DNA of 64,000 nucleotides from Cavenderia fasciculata (GCF_000203815.1 NW_004457723.1:1736001-1800000); one strand, 5' to 3'. Numbered from the stretch's first letter, positions 24,310-34,857 are shown. The notes: generated by a model not told the origin, from the sequence alone. Numbers and translations: made by a program.

Positions 24310-25461
24310 CTAGATAACTTTATGTGGACCAAATAATTCGTAATGAATATTAGAGACTGGTACACCCATAGATAAGAGTTGCTTGGCTACTTCTTGCATA
24401 AATCCTACTGGACCACAGGTATAGTAGTGCATATCATCTTGTTTGATGAGATCCTTATCGAGTTGTGAAAGGTTGATACGACCAGCAAAGGTATTGTCGA
24501 CTTGGAGAGCACTTGGAGAAACCTCGCTCAAGAATTGGAAGCTCTTAAACTTTGGAAGAGTGGCACCAATCTTTTCAACTTCTTCGTTGAATGCACGGGT
24601 GGATAGGTTTTGGGCAGCGTGGACCCAGTTGACTTGGCCCTGGTGTTGGCTGGTTTGGAGGTAATGGAGCATCGACAAGAGTGGCGTTTGACCAACACCA
24701 CCAGAGATGAGTGTGACTGGAGTGTTGGATGTGATCGACGAGGCATTGAGGAAGAAATCACCACGTGGGGCAGCTGCCTTGATCACATCACCGTCTTTGG
24801 CAACTTCGTGTAGAAAAGATGACACTCTTCCATCTTGTTCCTTTTTGACTGCGATTCTATAGTATTCGGTGTTTGGTTCGAGGGTCAAAGAATAGTGGCG
24901 AATCTCTCGGTTTTCAAACGATGGATGGTCAATGTAGACACCCAAGTATTGGCCGGGTTGGTATGATACGACTTTGCCTCCGTCGACTGGCTTGAGAAGG
25001 AAACTAGTGATGGCATCACTTTGCTTTTCCTTTTTGACAATGGTGAATTCACGTGTACCTCTCCATCCACCAACCATCTTTTCGGCTTCAGAGTAGAGTT
25101 GTTCCTCTCGCTTGATGAAAACGTCTGCCAAAACCTTGTAGGCGTCACCCCATGCGTTGAGGATTTCTTCACCTGGGTTGAACTCTTCTCTGATGGTTTC
25201 GAGTAGATGCAAACCGACAATGGAATACATCTCTGGTGTGATGTTGAAGCTGCAATGCTTTTGAGCAATTCTTTCGACGGCTGGCAACAATGCTCCGAGG
25301 TTTTCAATGTTGACGGCATAGGCACAGAGCGAGTCAAACAATGCTTGTGGTTGGCCTCCCGAACGTTGGTTTGACATATTGAATATATTCTTGAGTTCTG
25401 GGTTATGAGCAAACATTCTACTCTCTGGCACGCCAATCGTAACAACGTGCAACAATTTCAT
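24310..25461 (-). CDS. Flavohemoglobin (nitric oxide dioxygenase), body of the gene lacking its normal N-terminus
   Basis: One open frame of 383 residues. From residue 16 it follows flavohemoglobins: RMFAHNPELKNIFNM, the proximal His in IAQKHCS, then the FAD/NADPH reductase with RHYSLT, GGVGQTPLLSML and YTCGPVGFM. The enzyme converts nitric oxide to nitrate using oxygen and NADPH. The first 15 codons here do not match the family, and the helix A and B10-Tyr region is missing. That missing part is encoded on the same strand at 27153-27245, 1.7 kb upstream, beyond another gene. As it stands this ORF is probably 5'-truncated unless the intervening DNA is misassembled or removed in a way I cannot see. 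Confidence 0.85.
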   Translation of the reverse strand: MKLLHVVTIGVPESRMFAHNPELKNIFNMSNQRSGGQPQALFDSLCAYAVNIENLGALLPAVERIAQKHCSFNITPEMYSIVGLHLLETIREEFNPGEEILNAWGDAYKVLADVFIKREEQLYSEAEKMVGGWRGTREFTIVKKEKQSDAITSFLLKPVDGGKVVSYQPGQYLGVYIDHPSFENREIRHYSLTLEPNTEYYRIAVKKEQDGRVSSFLHEVAKDGDVIKAAAPRGDFFLNASSITSNTPVTLISGGVGQTPLLSMLHYLQTSQHQGQVNWVHAAQNLSTRAFNEEVEKIGATLPKFKSFQFLSEVSPSALQVDNTFAGRINLSQLDKDLIKQDDMHYYTCGPVGFMQEVAKQLLSMGVPVSNIHYELFGPHKVI

Positions 25462-25500
25462 TTTCTTCTTTTCTTTTGTTTGCTAATATACATGACCACT

Positions 25501-26107
25501 CTAGAGATTGATACCCAACAAAAAGTTGCTAGTAATCAAAACACGACGAGAATACTTTAATCCCCATTTCATTCTTCCTTGTTCTTCTTCCATCTCTTTG
25601 ATCCTATCTTTTAATAATTCAACTTCTGCCAAAATTGCTTGTATTTGTGTTTCTAATCTATGTACAATTTCTATAGAAAATAAAAGTAATTTAATTAATT
25701 AATTAATTGTTGTAAACATTGAACAAATAATCTCATGATACAATACCATCTTTTGTTTCATAATTATTATGTTGTTGATTCGAGGTTAATCTATAAAGAT
25801 TATTGGTACTACCATTATTACTCTGTTGATATTTTGATGATAGGTATGGACTCGGAAGTGTATTATTACCATTATTATTATTATTACCAATATTATTAAA
25901 AGAAGAAATGTTGAATGGTAAAAAGGAGGGTGATGGTTGTTGTTGTTGTTGTTGTTGTTGAAGGTGATAATTGGTTGTTGTAGTAGTTGTGGTTATAGTA
26001 TTTACAGGTTGTGAGGAGATGTTATGAATGTTGTTGATACTTGGACTGTTGCTTAGTCCATAGTTTGCTAGATTTGGATAACTTATTGCTGTTATGTTGT
26101 AATTGGT
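25501..26107 (-). pseudogene. 3' portion of an Asn/Gln-rich gene with C-terminal coiled coil
   Basis: Two pieces join in frame: about 26107-25747 and 25670-25501, with intron 25671-25746. The first is Asn, Gln, Ser and Thr rich. The second encodes about 55 residues with a short coiled coil (LETQIQAILAEVELLKDRI) and ends in LLGINL. No start codon or 5' exon can be placed: upstream it runs directly into the NOP53-like frame with a frame change. I do not recognise the gene. It lies only 40 bp from the flavohemoglobin body, on the same strand. Confidence 0.45.
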
Positions 26108-26108
26108 T

Positions 26109-27021
26109 TCACGTGGTGTGTGACGTGGTCTTGATATCGTTGATGGAAAGCATTTGACCGAGTGACATGTTGACACCCTCCTTGGTCTTGATGACTGGCA
26201 ATTGATCTCTTTCTTGTACCAACTTGATGTCTCTCTCCTTTTCGAGTTGGAGATCAATCTTGAGTTTCTTGACGATCTTTTCTGGCATCTCTTGGATGGT
26301 CAATCCTTGTTCGACTTGCTTTACATATCTTTCGGCCTTTTTTTCGATTTGAAGAGCCTTGTAGAGAGTTTGTTGATGCTCTTGTGGAACGGGACGGTAA
26401 GACATACCGGCCGATGGCAATTCGACAGACTTGGAAGCCTTGACCAATTTGTTGTGAGTTGGACGGGGATGGTAGACGTCCTCTTCATTGGTATGTAGAT
26501 AGCTGTTTTGGTCGATTTCCTGTTCCTCCTCCCACAAGTCTTGTGTCTTTCTCTTGTTCTTGCCGGCCAACTCGTTCATCATTTGCTTTTTTTTGTTTGG
26601 TGTTGGTTTGTTCATGTCTTGGAGGTATTCGTTGCTGTATGGTTGCGACTTTTTCTTTTGTAGATTGTTGACGGTTCTTGTGAGTAAATCTCTTCACTCG
26701 AAAGTACATTTGTCGTTACATTCTTATTCTTTGAGATCTCTTCTACATTGTCATTTGATGACAATATTTTCTCTGCTCTTGTCAATTTATTTTTTGCCAA
26801 TTCTTTCTTTTGTTCTCTTTTATTTAATAGTTTTGGTGTTTCTTTAACTAAATATAGATAGATAGATAGATAAATATTAATATTAAAAAGATATCATTTC
26901 ATTCGCTTTCTCTTTCTCTTTACAAACCTGTTTTACTAATAGTGAATAATTGTTTATCTGATTTCTCTTCAACTGGAAAAACCTTCATCAATTGTCCTCG
27001 TTCGGTTTTCTCACCAAACAT
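26109..27021 (-). pseudogene. NOP53: NOP53-like ribosome biogenesis gene, apparently truncated and frame-broken
   Basis: The first exon (about 27021-26929) and the following exon (from about 26848) encode a segment with a NOP53-like order: Glu-Arg-Gly-Gln-Leu, LFTISKT, a basic KREQKKELAKNKL stretch, then, after a frame change near 26640-26680, QDLWEEE and the conserved SAGMSYRP-QEHQQTL motif. The normal N-terminal KKAWRK part and the last roughly 150-200 residues of the family are not found; the frame stops at 26109. NOP53 acts in 60S subunit maturation and recruits the exosome helicase. The region downstream of 26640 is visibly richer in GC than the upstream exon. Identity is moderately sure; integrity is poor. 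Confidence 0.5.
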
Positions 27022-27111
27022 TTAATTTTCGATTTTTCATTCTTTTTTTTTTTAATTATAATAGGTTTTATTCGAGTTGCAAGCATAGTATATTTCGTTG
27101 AACAAACATAA

Positions 27112-27151
27112 AGATAGATAGATAGATAGAAAGATAGATAGATAGATAGAT
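27112..27151. repeat. (GATA)n microsatellite at the flavohemoglobin break
   Basis: Imperfect GATA/AGAT repeats of about 40 bp directly abut the end of the detached flavohemoglobin N-terminal piece. Confidence 0.9.
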
Positions 27152-27152
27152 T

Positions 27153-27245
27153 TCTATAGAACTTTGTTGTCAAGGCTGGTCCAGTTCCTGCAATCAATGG
27201 AATAGTTGATTTTACAAGCTCAATAGTTCTTGGTGAAAGTGACAT
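27153..27245 (-). pseudogene. Detached N-terminal 31 codons of a flavohemoglobin
   Basis: The frame from the ATG at 27245 reads a typical flavohemoglobin start (PRTIELVKSTIPL, ending in TTKFYR, which includes the B10 Tyr). It then runs into GATA-type repeat DNA without a splice donor. The next expected residues (MFAHNPELK) are found at about 25416 on the same strand. The two pieces are complementary with no overlap, so they probably belong to one gene. Confidence 0.7.
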
Positions 27246-27537
27246 TTTCTAAAGTTAATAGTAGTAGGTAGATAGTGATAATTATAAATAGAATAAAGAT
27301 AAGATATTAATATTTTGTTCAAATGTTAAAAGTTGATCAAGAACATCATCGACATTGTCAAAGATTTGTTTTTTTTAATGAAAAAAAATGAATTTCATGT
27401 TTGATTGCTTACTTTAAAGGTTGTGAGTTTATACACAGATAATTTTAAACACTATACAATGATGATATTGTGGATTAAACCTTTTTCAAAGGGGTATTTA
27501 TAATCACTGATCAAAAATATTTAAATTATCCTAAAAA

Positions 27538-27573
27538 CGAGTATATCGCAAGGCACGAGTATATCGCAAGGCA
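27538..27573. repeat. Perfect 18-bp tandem duplication
   Basis: CGAGTATATCGCAAGGCA occurs twice head to tail just upstream of the FNIP/LRR-like gene start at 27585. Confidence 0.95.
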
Positions 27574-27584
27574 GTTGTACAAAA

Positions 27585-28953
27585 ATGAGAACGATGAAGA
27601 TTTCCGACATAATAAGTAATAATAGTACTAGAAAGGAGATAACAACAGAAGAGGAGGAAGAGGAGGAAGAGGAAGAAGAAGCAAAAGAGACAGAAGAAGA
27701 GACCGAAGAGCATGTCAATCTAAAAAAGACAATGATATCATTGTGTATCATTTGGGATACCAATATGGTCAACCCAAAGAAACTATCAAGATTAGTGATG
27801 ATCGATAGAATTACAAAGAGACAGATTGATATTACAAACCATAGAGATAAATTGGAGAATGGTAGATATTGATATTACTAATACTATCATATGATGTTAT
27901 ATGTATAAGTCACTAACGCTCTAGATCTATTTTAATTTATTTGCAGCAGAACTTTCAAACTATTCTCGAATGGTTGGTACTCGACCACTATCTGTATTGT
28001 TGATGACCAAGATTATTAGATACGCATGGGAGATGGATACAATGACTGGTAGTTACAAGTATAGAGTGTTCGAACCATTTAATGAAAATGTACTTGTTGG
28101 TCGATACAAATGGGCATTGTCACTTGGGTTGGTATGCAAACAATTCTTTAATCTCGTCAAATCATCATTGTTTAAACGTCTCTGCATTTATAATAGTTCA
28201 CTCACTAAGCAATGGAGTCGTTATGAAGACAACAAAGTTCGAGCACTTGCAAACGACGTATCACAACACATAGACAATATTGCTTGTGTCATTAAACAAC
28301 CTACCAACCTTACAATACAGTGTAAAATGTTGATTGGTATTGCATTGAAGCCATCGATAGGTGCAGTCATTCTTCTTCAAGGTATTACAAAGTTACGATT
28401 GGTCGATAGGACATCAAATTTCTATAATCTTTTTGATAGTGTTCTTCAGGTGATGGTCAACCTCGAGTCACTAACACTTGATAATACCGGTGATCTTTCA
28501 GAAATATATCGACCATCACTCAAACACTTATCAATTAAGGGTTGCCATCCACTATTCACTCAAAAGGTAATCAACCTCATCACCACACCCATACCATCAC
28601 TTGGATTATCACTATTTCCCCAAGACCGCCACCTCCAACTACCACCCAACGTCCAATCACAAATCAAAAAGCTTCGTATTTACATTAAGAATATTCCTCC
28701 AGACTTTTCCAACTATACGTCACTGCGCAAGTTACAACTGACCAAAGAAAATTACGGCTCATTCATAAATCCACTTTCATTCGCGATGATGGTCAACGTC
28801 ACATATCTGTCGGGTGAAATGACAGATCCTCAATGCATCAAAGAATGGTTTGAAATCCTCCCAAAATTCCCATCACTCACGACTCTGGAGGATTATAAAC
28901 ATGATTTTTGTAAAGATCAATGTCATTTATTTTGTAATAATTTATTAAAATTA

Positions 28954-29050
<97 letters not shown>

Positions 29051-29283
29051 TAGAATTTAATAATAATGGACAACTACCATCAGCCAAAATGGTAAATGGA
29101 ATCAAAACAATAATATTACGTACAAAGTACACCAAATTTGAACAACATGACCTCACTCTAGCAGGTCTGTCAAACTACAAAGCTACTGGTCAACGATTCA
29201 AAACAAATTATTCCTATCGTGGTCCCGAGTTATATGTCAAAACTCTCTATTCTTACATTGCACACCTGACCACCAACGAATAA
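27585..29283 (+). CDS. Dictyostelid FNIP/F-box-LRR-type protein with acidic N-terminus and poly-Asn tract
   Basis: Two exons: 27585-27861 and 27947-29283; 537 residues. The 85-bp intron (GTAGAT donor, TTTGCAG acceptor) joins in frame. Exon 1 encodes a poly-Glu stretch. Exon 2 starts with the motif seen in the large dictyostelid FNIP/F-box-like family (LLMTKIIRYAW, then LVCKQFFNLV), followed by irregular leucine-rich segments such as LRLVDRT, LESLTLDN, LKHLSIKGC and LRKLQLT. A pure AAT run inserts about 30 Asn late in the protein. Members of this family are numerous and of unknown role; a substrate-adaptor function in ubiquitination is often supposed. The donor is not the common one, so exon 1 is less sure than exon 2. 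Confidence 0.65.
28954..29048. repeat. (AAT)n trinucleotide tract coding for poly-Asn
   Basis: About 31 uninterrupted AAT codons lie inside the FNIP/LRR-type coding region. Confidence 0.98.
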
Positions 29284-29754
29284 ACAATAATAAATAATAT
29301 GATAGAAAAAAGTTGACAACACCATCTAAAAGAACCAATCAAACCTCTGGAAGAATGAAAAGGGAAATAATAATTTACAAGTATGAATTTTTTATTTTCT
29401 ACTTTGAGATCCACTCAAACAATGTGAAAACTGTTTTGTTTATTTTAAAACTTTTTAAAAAAACCAAAATATCAAAATTATCAAATAATGTTTTGACTTT
29501 AAAAGGAAATTCAAAGGTTATTAAAAAGAAAAGAAAAGCTATCATTTAATTTAATTAATTAAATAAATAAACTTTTTTTTGTTCATGATATCTGCCAATG
29601 TTTTTTTGTGTTACTTTTTGGAAAGATCAACCGAGAAGGACCAAACCATCCAAACACAACAACAATTTCAATGAGATTATGTTTTAGTATCAAAGAATAA
29701 TTATTTTTACTTTACTTTATCTACCTCTCGAGTATTAAATAAATAAAGAAAGAA
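29284..29754. other. Intergenic AT-rich DNA
   Basis: No supported gene. A short frame at 29313-29549 is Lys-rich and looks like random AT-rich DNA. Confidence 0.5.
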
Positions 29755-30454
29755 ATGGAAGTTGACAATCAATTAAAGAATAATGATATTTTGAAAAGTT
29801 CATTTCACAAAAATGAAGACAAGGAACGTCCAAAAAAGAGTGTAAAGTTTGTAGCTCAGGAAAGAGAAAACATAGAACAAGGAGGTGAAGCTAAACAATC
29901 TTCATTGGGAAAACATTTACATACCCAAGACGAAGAATTACCATTGGAAAATGGTTGGAGTTTTTGGGAGGACCATTGCCACACTCATCATGGTGAAATG
30001 GCTACTACAGCTCAATATGAAGCTTCTTTAAAAAAGGTTTCATCTTTTTCAACTGTTCAAGTATGTCAATGATTATATAAATATAAAGATTTTTTTAATT
30101 AACTTTGTTTCTATTTTTTTTTTTTTTTTTCTAAAACTCTAGGGATTCTGGAAAGAATTTAATAAATTACCACATTTAATTAGTGTACCAAATAATAGTT
30201 GTTACCATTTAATGAAAGAAGGTGTTAGACCTATCTCTACACGGATTTTTGCTCATGAGCTGTTTGAGGGCAATCTCAAACTTTCAAAGGGTTTCTGCTT
30301 CACAATCTGCATAAAAGTTCCGCATTTTGACATGATCTACAGATCATTCTACTCATCGTTTCGTTTTCTGATCAGACAAACAATCCACAAATATAGATTA
30401 CGAGTGAGGATATTTACAAACATGAGATATGATGATTTTAGTCGGGTATATTAA
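29755..30454 (+). pseudogene. Truncated eIF4E-family (4EHP-like) gene
   Basis: Exon 1 (29755-30060) and exon 2 (from 30143) join in phase 0. Residues about 65-160 match the first half of the eIF4E fold: PLENGWSFWEDH (cap-stacking Trp region), a spaced FSTVQGFWKEF and HLMKEGVRPI. At the point where the family continues with WED and the second cap-binding Trp, the sequence switches to unrelated DNA at about 30240. An unrelated frame then runs to a stop at 30454. The second cap-stacking Trp and the phosphate-binding Arg/Lys region are therefore missing, so cap binding is unlikely. It could be a pseudogene, a rearrangement breakpoint or an assembly join. Confidence 0.65.
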
Positions 30455-30664
30455 ACTTTCGTTTATAGTAACAATGAATCATCAATCAGCTTTTGTTTCC
30501 ACATAATCCTTTGGTCATTTCGATTCTCTATATTTAATATATTATAGTCTGGCTCTACTGGATCTCTTTTGTATGTTTTATAAAAAAGGAGGAGTCGGGT
30601 CATTATTATTTTATTATTATTTGTTTTGGTTTTCTTTCTTTCTTTGTCATTTTCTCTTTTTGAT

Positions 30665-32375
30665 TTACAAGTTTAAGAGTAAACGACGTGGATCTTCAAT
30701 GACATCCTTGATCTTCTTGAGGAAGGTGACAGCTTCACGGCCATCAATAATTCTGTGATCATAGGTGAGTGCCAAGTACATTATTGGACGGACGACAACT
30801 TGACCATTGACGACGACGGCACGATCCTTGACGGCATGCATACCGAGGATGGCCGATTGTGGTGGGTTGATGATTGGAGTACCAAACATACTGCCATAGA
30901 CACCACCGTTGGAGATGGTAAAGGTGCCACCCATGCTGTCTTCGATGGCGAGAGAGTCGGTACGGGCAAGACCCGAGAGACGACCGAGCTCCTTTTCAAT
31001 GTCGGCAAAACCCATGTTTTGGGTGTTACGAATGACTGGTACCAAGAGACCACGTGGGGCAGCAACGGCAACAGATACATTGATGTTGTCATGGTAGACA
31101 ATATCGGCATCATCGATTGAGGCATTGACAATTGGTTGGTCTTGCAAGGCAATGGTGGAGGCCTTGACAAAGGCACTCATAAAACCGAGCTTGACACCGT
31201 GCTTCTCGGCAAAGTCGTCCTTGTACTTGTTACGTAATTCCATCAAAGCAGACATATCAACCTCGTTAAAGGTGGTGAGCATGGCAGCTGTGTTTTGTGA
31301 ATCCTTTAATCTTTGGGCGGTTCTTTGACGGATACGAGTCATCTTTACACGACGTTCACCGACCTTTTCACCTGGACCTGGGGCTGGAGCAGCAGCAGTC
31401 TTTGGTGCTTCAGCGGCCTTTGGAGCAGCCTTTGGAGCTTCAGCGGCCTTTGGGGCTTCAGCCTTTGGAGCAGCAGCCTTTGGGGCTTCAGCAGCCTTTG
31501 GAGCTTCGGCAGCCTTTGGAGTGTCGGCAACAGCTCCCTTTTTGATCTTGTAGAGTGGCTTACCAACAAATACATTGTCACTTTCCTTGGCAAATAATTC
31601 AGTAATGACACCAGAGTCTTGAGCATTGATATCAATAGTAACCTTGTCAGTTTCAATTGAACAAACAACATCATCAACCTTTACAGAATCTCCAACCTCT
31701 AAAGAGAAAAGAGAGAGAGAGAAAGAGAAAGAGAAGAGAGAGAGAAAGAAAAAGATCAATATTATTATTCTATTATTTGAGAAACAACATTATGTGAGAA
31801 AGAGAGAGAGAGAGAGAGAACATACTCTTGTTCCATGAAACGATAGTTCCTTCACTGATTGAATCACCCATAGTTGGAACCTTGATGACATCACCTTCAG
31901 CTAAATAATCAGTAAGTTAGTAAAAATGATTCAATGATGATGATTACATATCATGATGGATGATGATATTTACAGGTGCTATAGTAACGCTTTTGGATCA
32001 TATTGAGAGATGATTGAGTGTTGAGTGGGGAAGCAGTAATGAATGATTGTGAGGTAGAGTAGTTAAAGGTAGAGTTGTAAGTGTTGACAGAGACACTGTT
32101 GTTGGTGTTGAAAGCAACACTGCTAACTGATCTAACAGTTGAGGAGTATCCCTACATATACATAGATAGATAGTGAGTGAGTGAGTGATAGGTAATATGA
32201 ATGAATTAGTTGTTTGTTCAGATACCCAAATATATAAAAGTGATCACTATCATTTGATCATCACTATTTGTTCTATCTTCTATCTATCTATCTGATGTCA
32301 ATCTATGTTTGATGTACATACTCTGAAAGCATTTGAAAGTCCTTGAACTTGCTTAACGAGTTGTGATGATCTCAT
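30665..32375 (-). CDS. odhB: Dihydrolipoamide succinyltransferase, E2 of 2-oxoglutarate dehydrogenase
   Basis: Four exons: 32322-32375, 31974-32151, 31826-31900 and 30665-31698; 446 residues, in frame. A mitochondrial presequence ends near QKRYYST. The lipoyl domain carries the lipoylated Lys in IETDKVTI (about K121). An Ala/Pro/Lys-rich hinge made of near-repeats of PKAAEA follows, then the catalytic domain with the active-site [11 protein letters not shown] near the C-terminus. The peripheral subunit-binding domain is absent, as is usual for eukaryotic DLST. It transfers succinyl groups to CoA in the TCA cycle. Confidence 0.93.
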
Positions 32376-32624
32376 TATATATATATAATAGGTATATAGA
32401 TATCTATATAGTTTTTTAATATTAAAAAACAACAGACTTTTATCGACACAGGTCTGTTCGTTGTCTGGAGAAAATTGAATTTTCATTATTCGAAAGGGAA
32501 CTTCCGTCAAGAATGAAACGATCACAACATCAAAGCCCAAATAAGGAAGTATTACCTAATTTCATTATTTCATAATGTTTGTTATATTAAATTGATAATG
32601 ATTTGTGTAATTTATTTAATTATT

Positions 32625-32878
32625 CTAAGAATCATTACTAGTTTTAGTACCCAAAGTAAATGTCTTTTTTGGTGTTATAATTTCCTAAAATTAAATAATA
32701 AGATTATTAATATTAATATACATCTCTTTTCTATCTATCTTTTTTTTTTATATTTTGATATTTACAAATAAACCATCTGGAATAATTTTAAAAGTAATTG
32801 GAATTGAGGATTGACCCTTTGGTTTTGGTTCAATATCTAAAATGTAACGAGAGATGGGTCTGTTGTTTAATTTTGGTT
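32625..32878 (-). pseudogene. 3' fragment of an unrecognised gene
   Basis: Two short exons, about 32766-32878 and 32625-32684, join across a normal 81-bp intron and read through about 57 codons to TAG, with a coding-like sequence (RPISRYILDIEPKPKGQ, ITFKIIPDG). Upstream the frame meets a stop within a few codons and then the minisatellite. No family is recognised. It is probably the end of a gene whose 5' part was lost or displaced by repeat expansion. Confidence 0.4.
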
Positions 32879-32969
32879 CTTTATTATTTTAGTTTGGAGA
32901 GAAAAGAAATAATAATGGATAGAGGATGGAGGAAAAATAATAATTATTAATAATAATACCTTTATTACC

Positions 32970-33464
32970 TCATCCTCGAGGTAGACAAAAGATGATGGAT
33001 AATTGATGATTGATGAGGATGGATGGATAGAGGATGGATGGATGGATGAGGATGGATGGATAGAGGATGAGGATGGTGGATGGATGAGGATGGTTGGTGG
33101 ATGGTGGATGGATGGTAGGGGAATGGAAGAGGGATCGATAGATGATGGTTGGATGGTAGATGGTGGATGGTGGATGTTGGATGATGGTTGGATGTTGGAT
33201 GATGGTTGGATGGTAGATGGTGGATGTTTGATGATGGGTGGATGGATAGAGGATGATTGGATGGTGGATGGTGGATAGTGGATAGTGGAGGTGGATGGTG
33301 GATGGTGGATGATGGTGGATGGTGGATGGTGGATGGAGGATGGTTGGATAGAGGTTAGTGGATGGATGGATAGTGGAGGAGGAAAGAGATAGAAATTTAA
33401 GTCTTAGATTTAATCGTAATTTAAAAGATTTCAAAAAGTTTATTGGATTCTTTGTATTAAACAA
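32970..33464 (-). CDS. Open reading frame across the GGAT minisatellite
   Basis: A 164-codon frame begins with about 28 non-repetitive, basic and hydrophobic residues and then consists of His, Pro, Ser, Thr and Ile in short repeats imposed by the minisatellite. It ends in CLPRG just before a possible GTAATA donor. It may be a gene overrun by the repeat, or chance. No domain is visible. Confidence 0.2.
   Translation of the reverse strand: MFNTKNPINFLKSFKLRLNLRLKFLSLSSSTIHPSTNLYPTILHPPSTIHHHPPSTIHLHYPLSTIHHPIILYPSTHHQTSTIYHPTIIQHPTIIQHPPSTIYHPTIIYRSLFHSPTIHPPSTNHPHPSTILILYPSILIHPSILYPSILINHQLSIIFCLPRG
32990..33376. repeat. Degenerate (GGATGGAT)n / GATGGTGGAT minisatellite
   Basis: About 390 bp built from variants of GGATGGAT, GAGGATGG and GGTGGATGG, strand-asymmetric in G over C. 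Related shorter patches occur to about 33770. Confidence 0.95.
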
Positions 33465-34550
33465 TCATTATATCAAAATGTACTGTATCTACAAGAGTTC
33501 ATTGCTGATGTAAATCAAATAATATTGTGATATTCAAAGTTGGACTTTTGTGATTTAATTGATCCATCTTTCCAATGCATTGAACTTTCGATCTTAATAA
33601 AACATGATGCATTCTTGATTCCACTTGGACTATTGTTGAATATGTACAATGGTGGCTGAGATTGACAAAAATGGACTATGGCTGACCATAGTCTACCATG
33701 GATAGTGGATGGATAGACTATAGACAATAGATGGATGATTGATATATGGTATATGTTGGTGGAGGATGGTAGACTTAGGATCCACTATCTACAATCCACA
33801 CTCATTAATCTATCATGTATCAACTATAGTACATTGCTGGTGTCTCTAAAATAACTAAATATATGTAAAATAATATAAATATATTAATATTAATATTTCC
33901 TTTGAAGATCAATCGATTCCAATACCAACCAAAACATTGTAAATTCATCTGTCACAATAAGACTTTGTACTTTCTTGATTTCTACCAGTGGATGATGGTT
34001 GTACTAGGCATGATGTGGATTATGGGCAATGGACTATGGAGGATGGGTCACGAGGAAGAGTTGGTTAATGACGGAGCTAAATAATGATTGTAAGAAATAG
34101 ACAGATAGTGCACAAGAATCTCTATCTATAGTTATATATGTATGAATATATATTGATATGTTGTGAGTAACAAGTCATTAATTATATTTATAAATACAAG
34201 AAAAATAAAATAATAAATGGTCTGATAAAAAAAAGTCAGAGTTGGTGAAGTGGTGTGGTTGCTTTTTTATTTTATTTTTATTTTAAAAGTTTTAATAAAT
34301 TAAAGTTACAAACCCATAAACCATCTTTGGGTGCACACCTTTATATAGACACATATTTCTACAGTTGTAGTGTCACAAATATTTGTTTATAAATAATTAT
34401 TACAAATTCCTGATGATGATGAATTAATTAATTTTAAATTCGTCAGAAAAATAATATTGATTTGGCGGGTAAAAGAATAAATAAATAAAATATAAAAAAG
34501 AGAGGGAAAAAGAGAGAAAAGAGAGAAAGAAAAAATAGAAAAATATAGTT

Positions 34551-34596
34551 TTGGTTGTTCCCATGGTTGGTCAGACCAACCATGGGAACAGTCCAA
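34551..34596. repeat. Near-perfect 17-bp-arm palindrome
   Basis: Arms 34556-34572 and 34574-34590 are exact reverse complements around a single A; TTGG and CCAA extend the symmetry outward after two mismatched pairs. The palindrome is followed by a poly-A run. Confidence 0.95.
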
Positions 34597-34662
34597 AAAA
34601 AAAAAAAGCCCCCCAATGCGAAGAAAATCGACTTACACGGGGGCGAACCTGGGAAACCCTCT

Positions 34663-34857
34663 GGGTAAAAGTAATTGAATATCTTTTTGTAAAGGAAACC
34701 ACTTGGGTAAAAGTAATTGAATATCTTTTTTGGGTATAAAAGCCTAGGGAGACGTGGAACATGGATGGGCACGGACGATGGCAACGGAAAATGTATAAAA
34801 AGAAAAGAGTAGGAAGAGAGGGAAACCACTTGGGTAAAAGTAATTGAATATCTTTTT
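34663..34857. repeat. Three direct copies of a 26-bp sequence
   Basis: The string GGGTAAAAGTAATTGAATAT plus CTTTTT occurs at 34663-34688, 34705-34730 and 34832-34857. The last two also share the preceding GGAAACCACTT. Spacing is 42 and 127 bp. Confidence 0.95.

Noticed and set aside
32990-33376. CRISPR-like array
   Set aside because: The units are short, degenerate and contiguous with no unique spacers; it is a eukaryotic minisatellite.
34621-34660. A tRNA B-box-like GGTTCG followed by C residues on the minus strand
   Set aside because: There is no A box, no cloverleaf and no acceptor stem around it.
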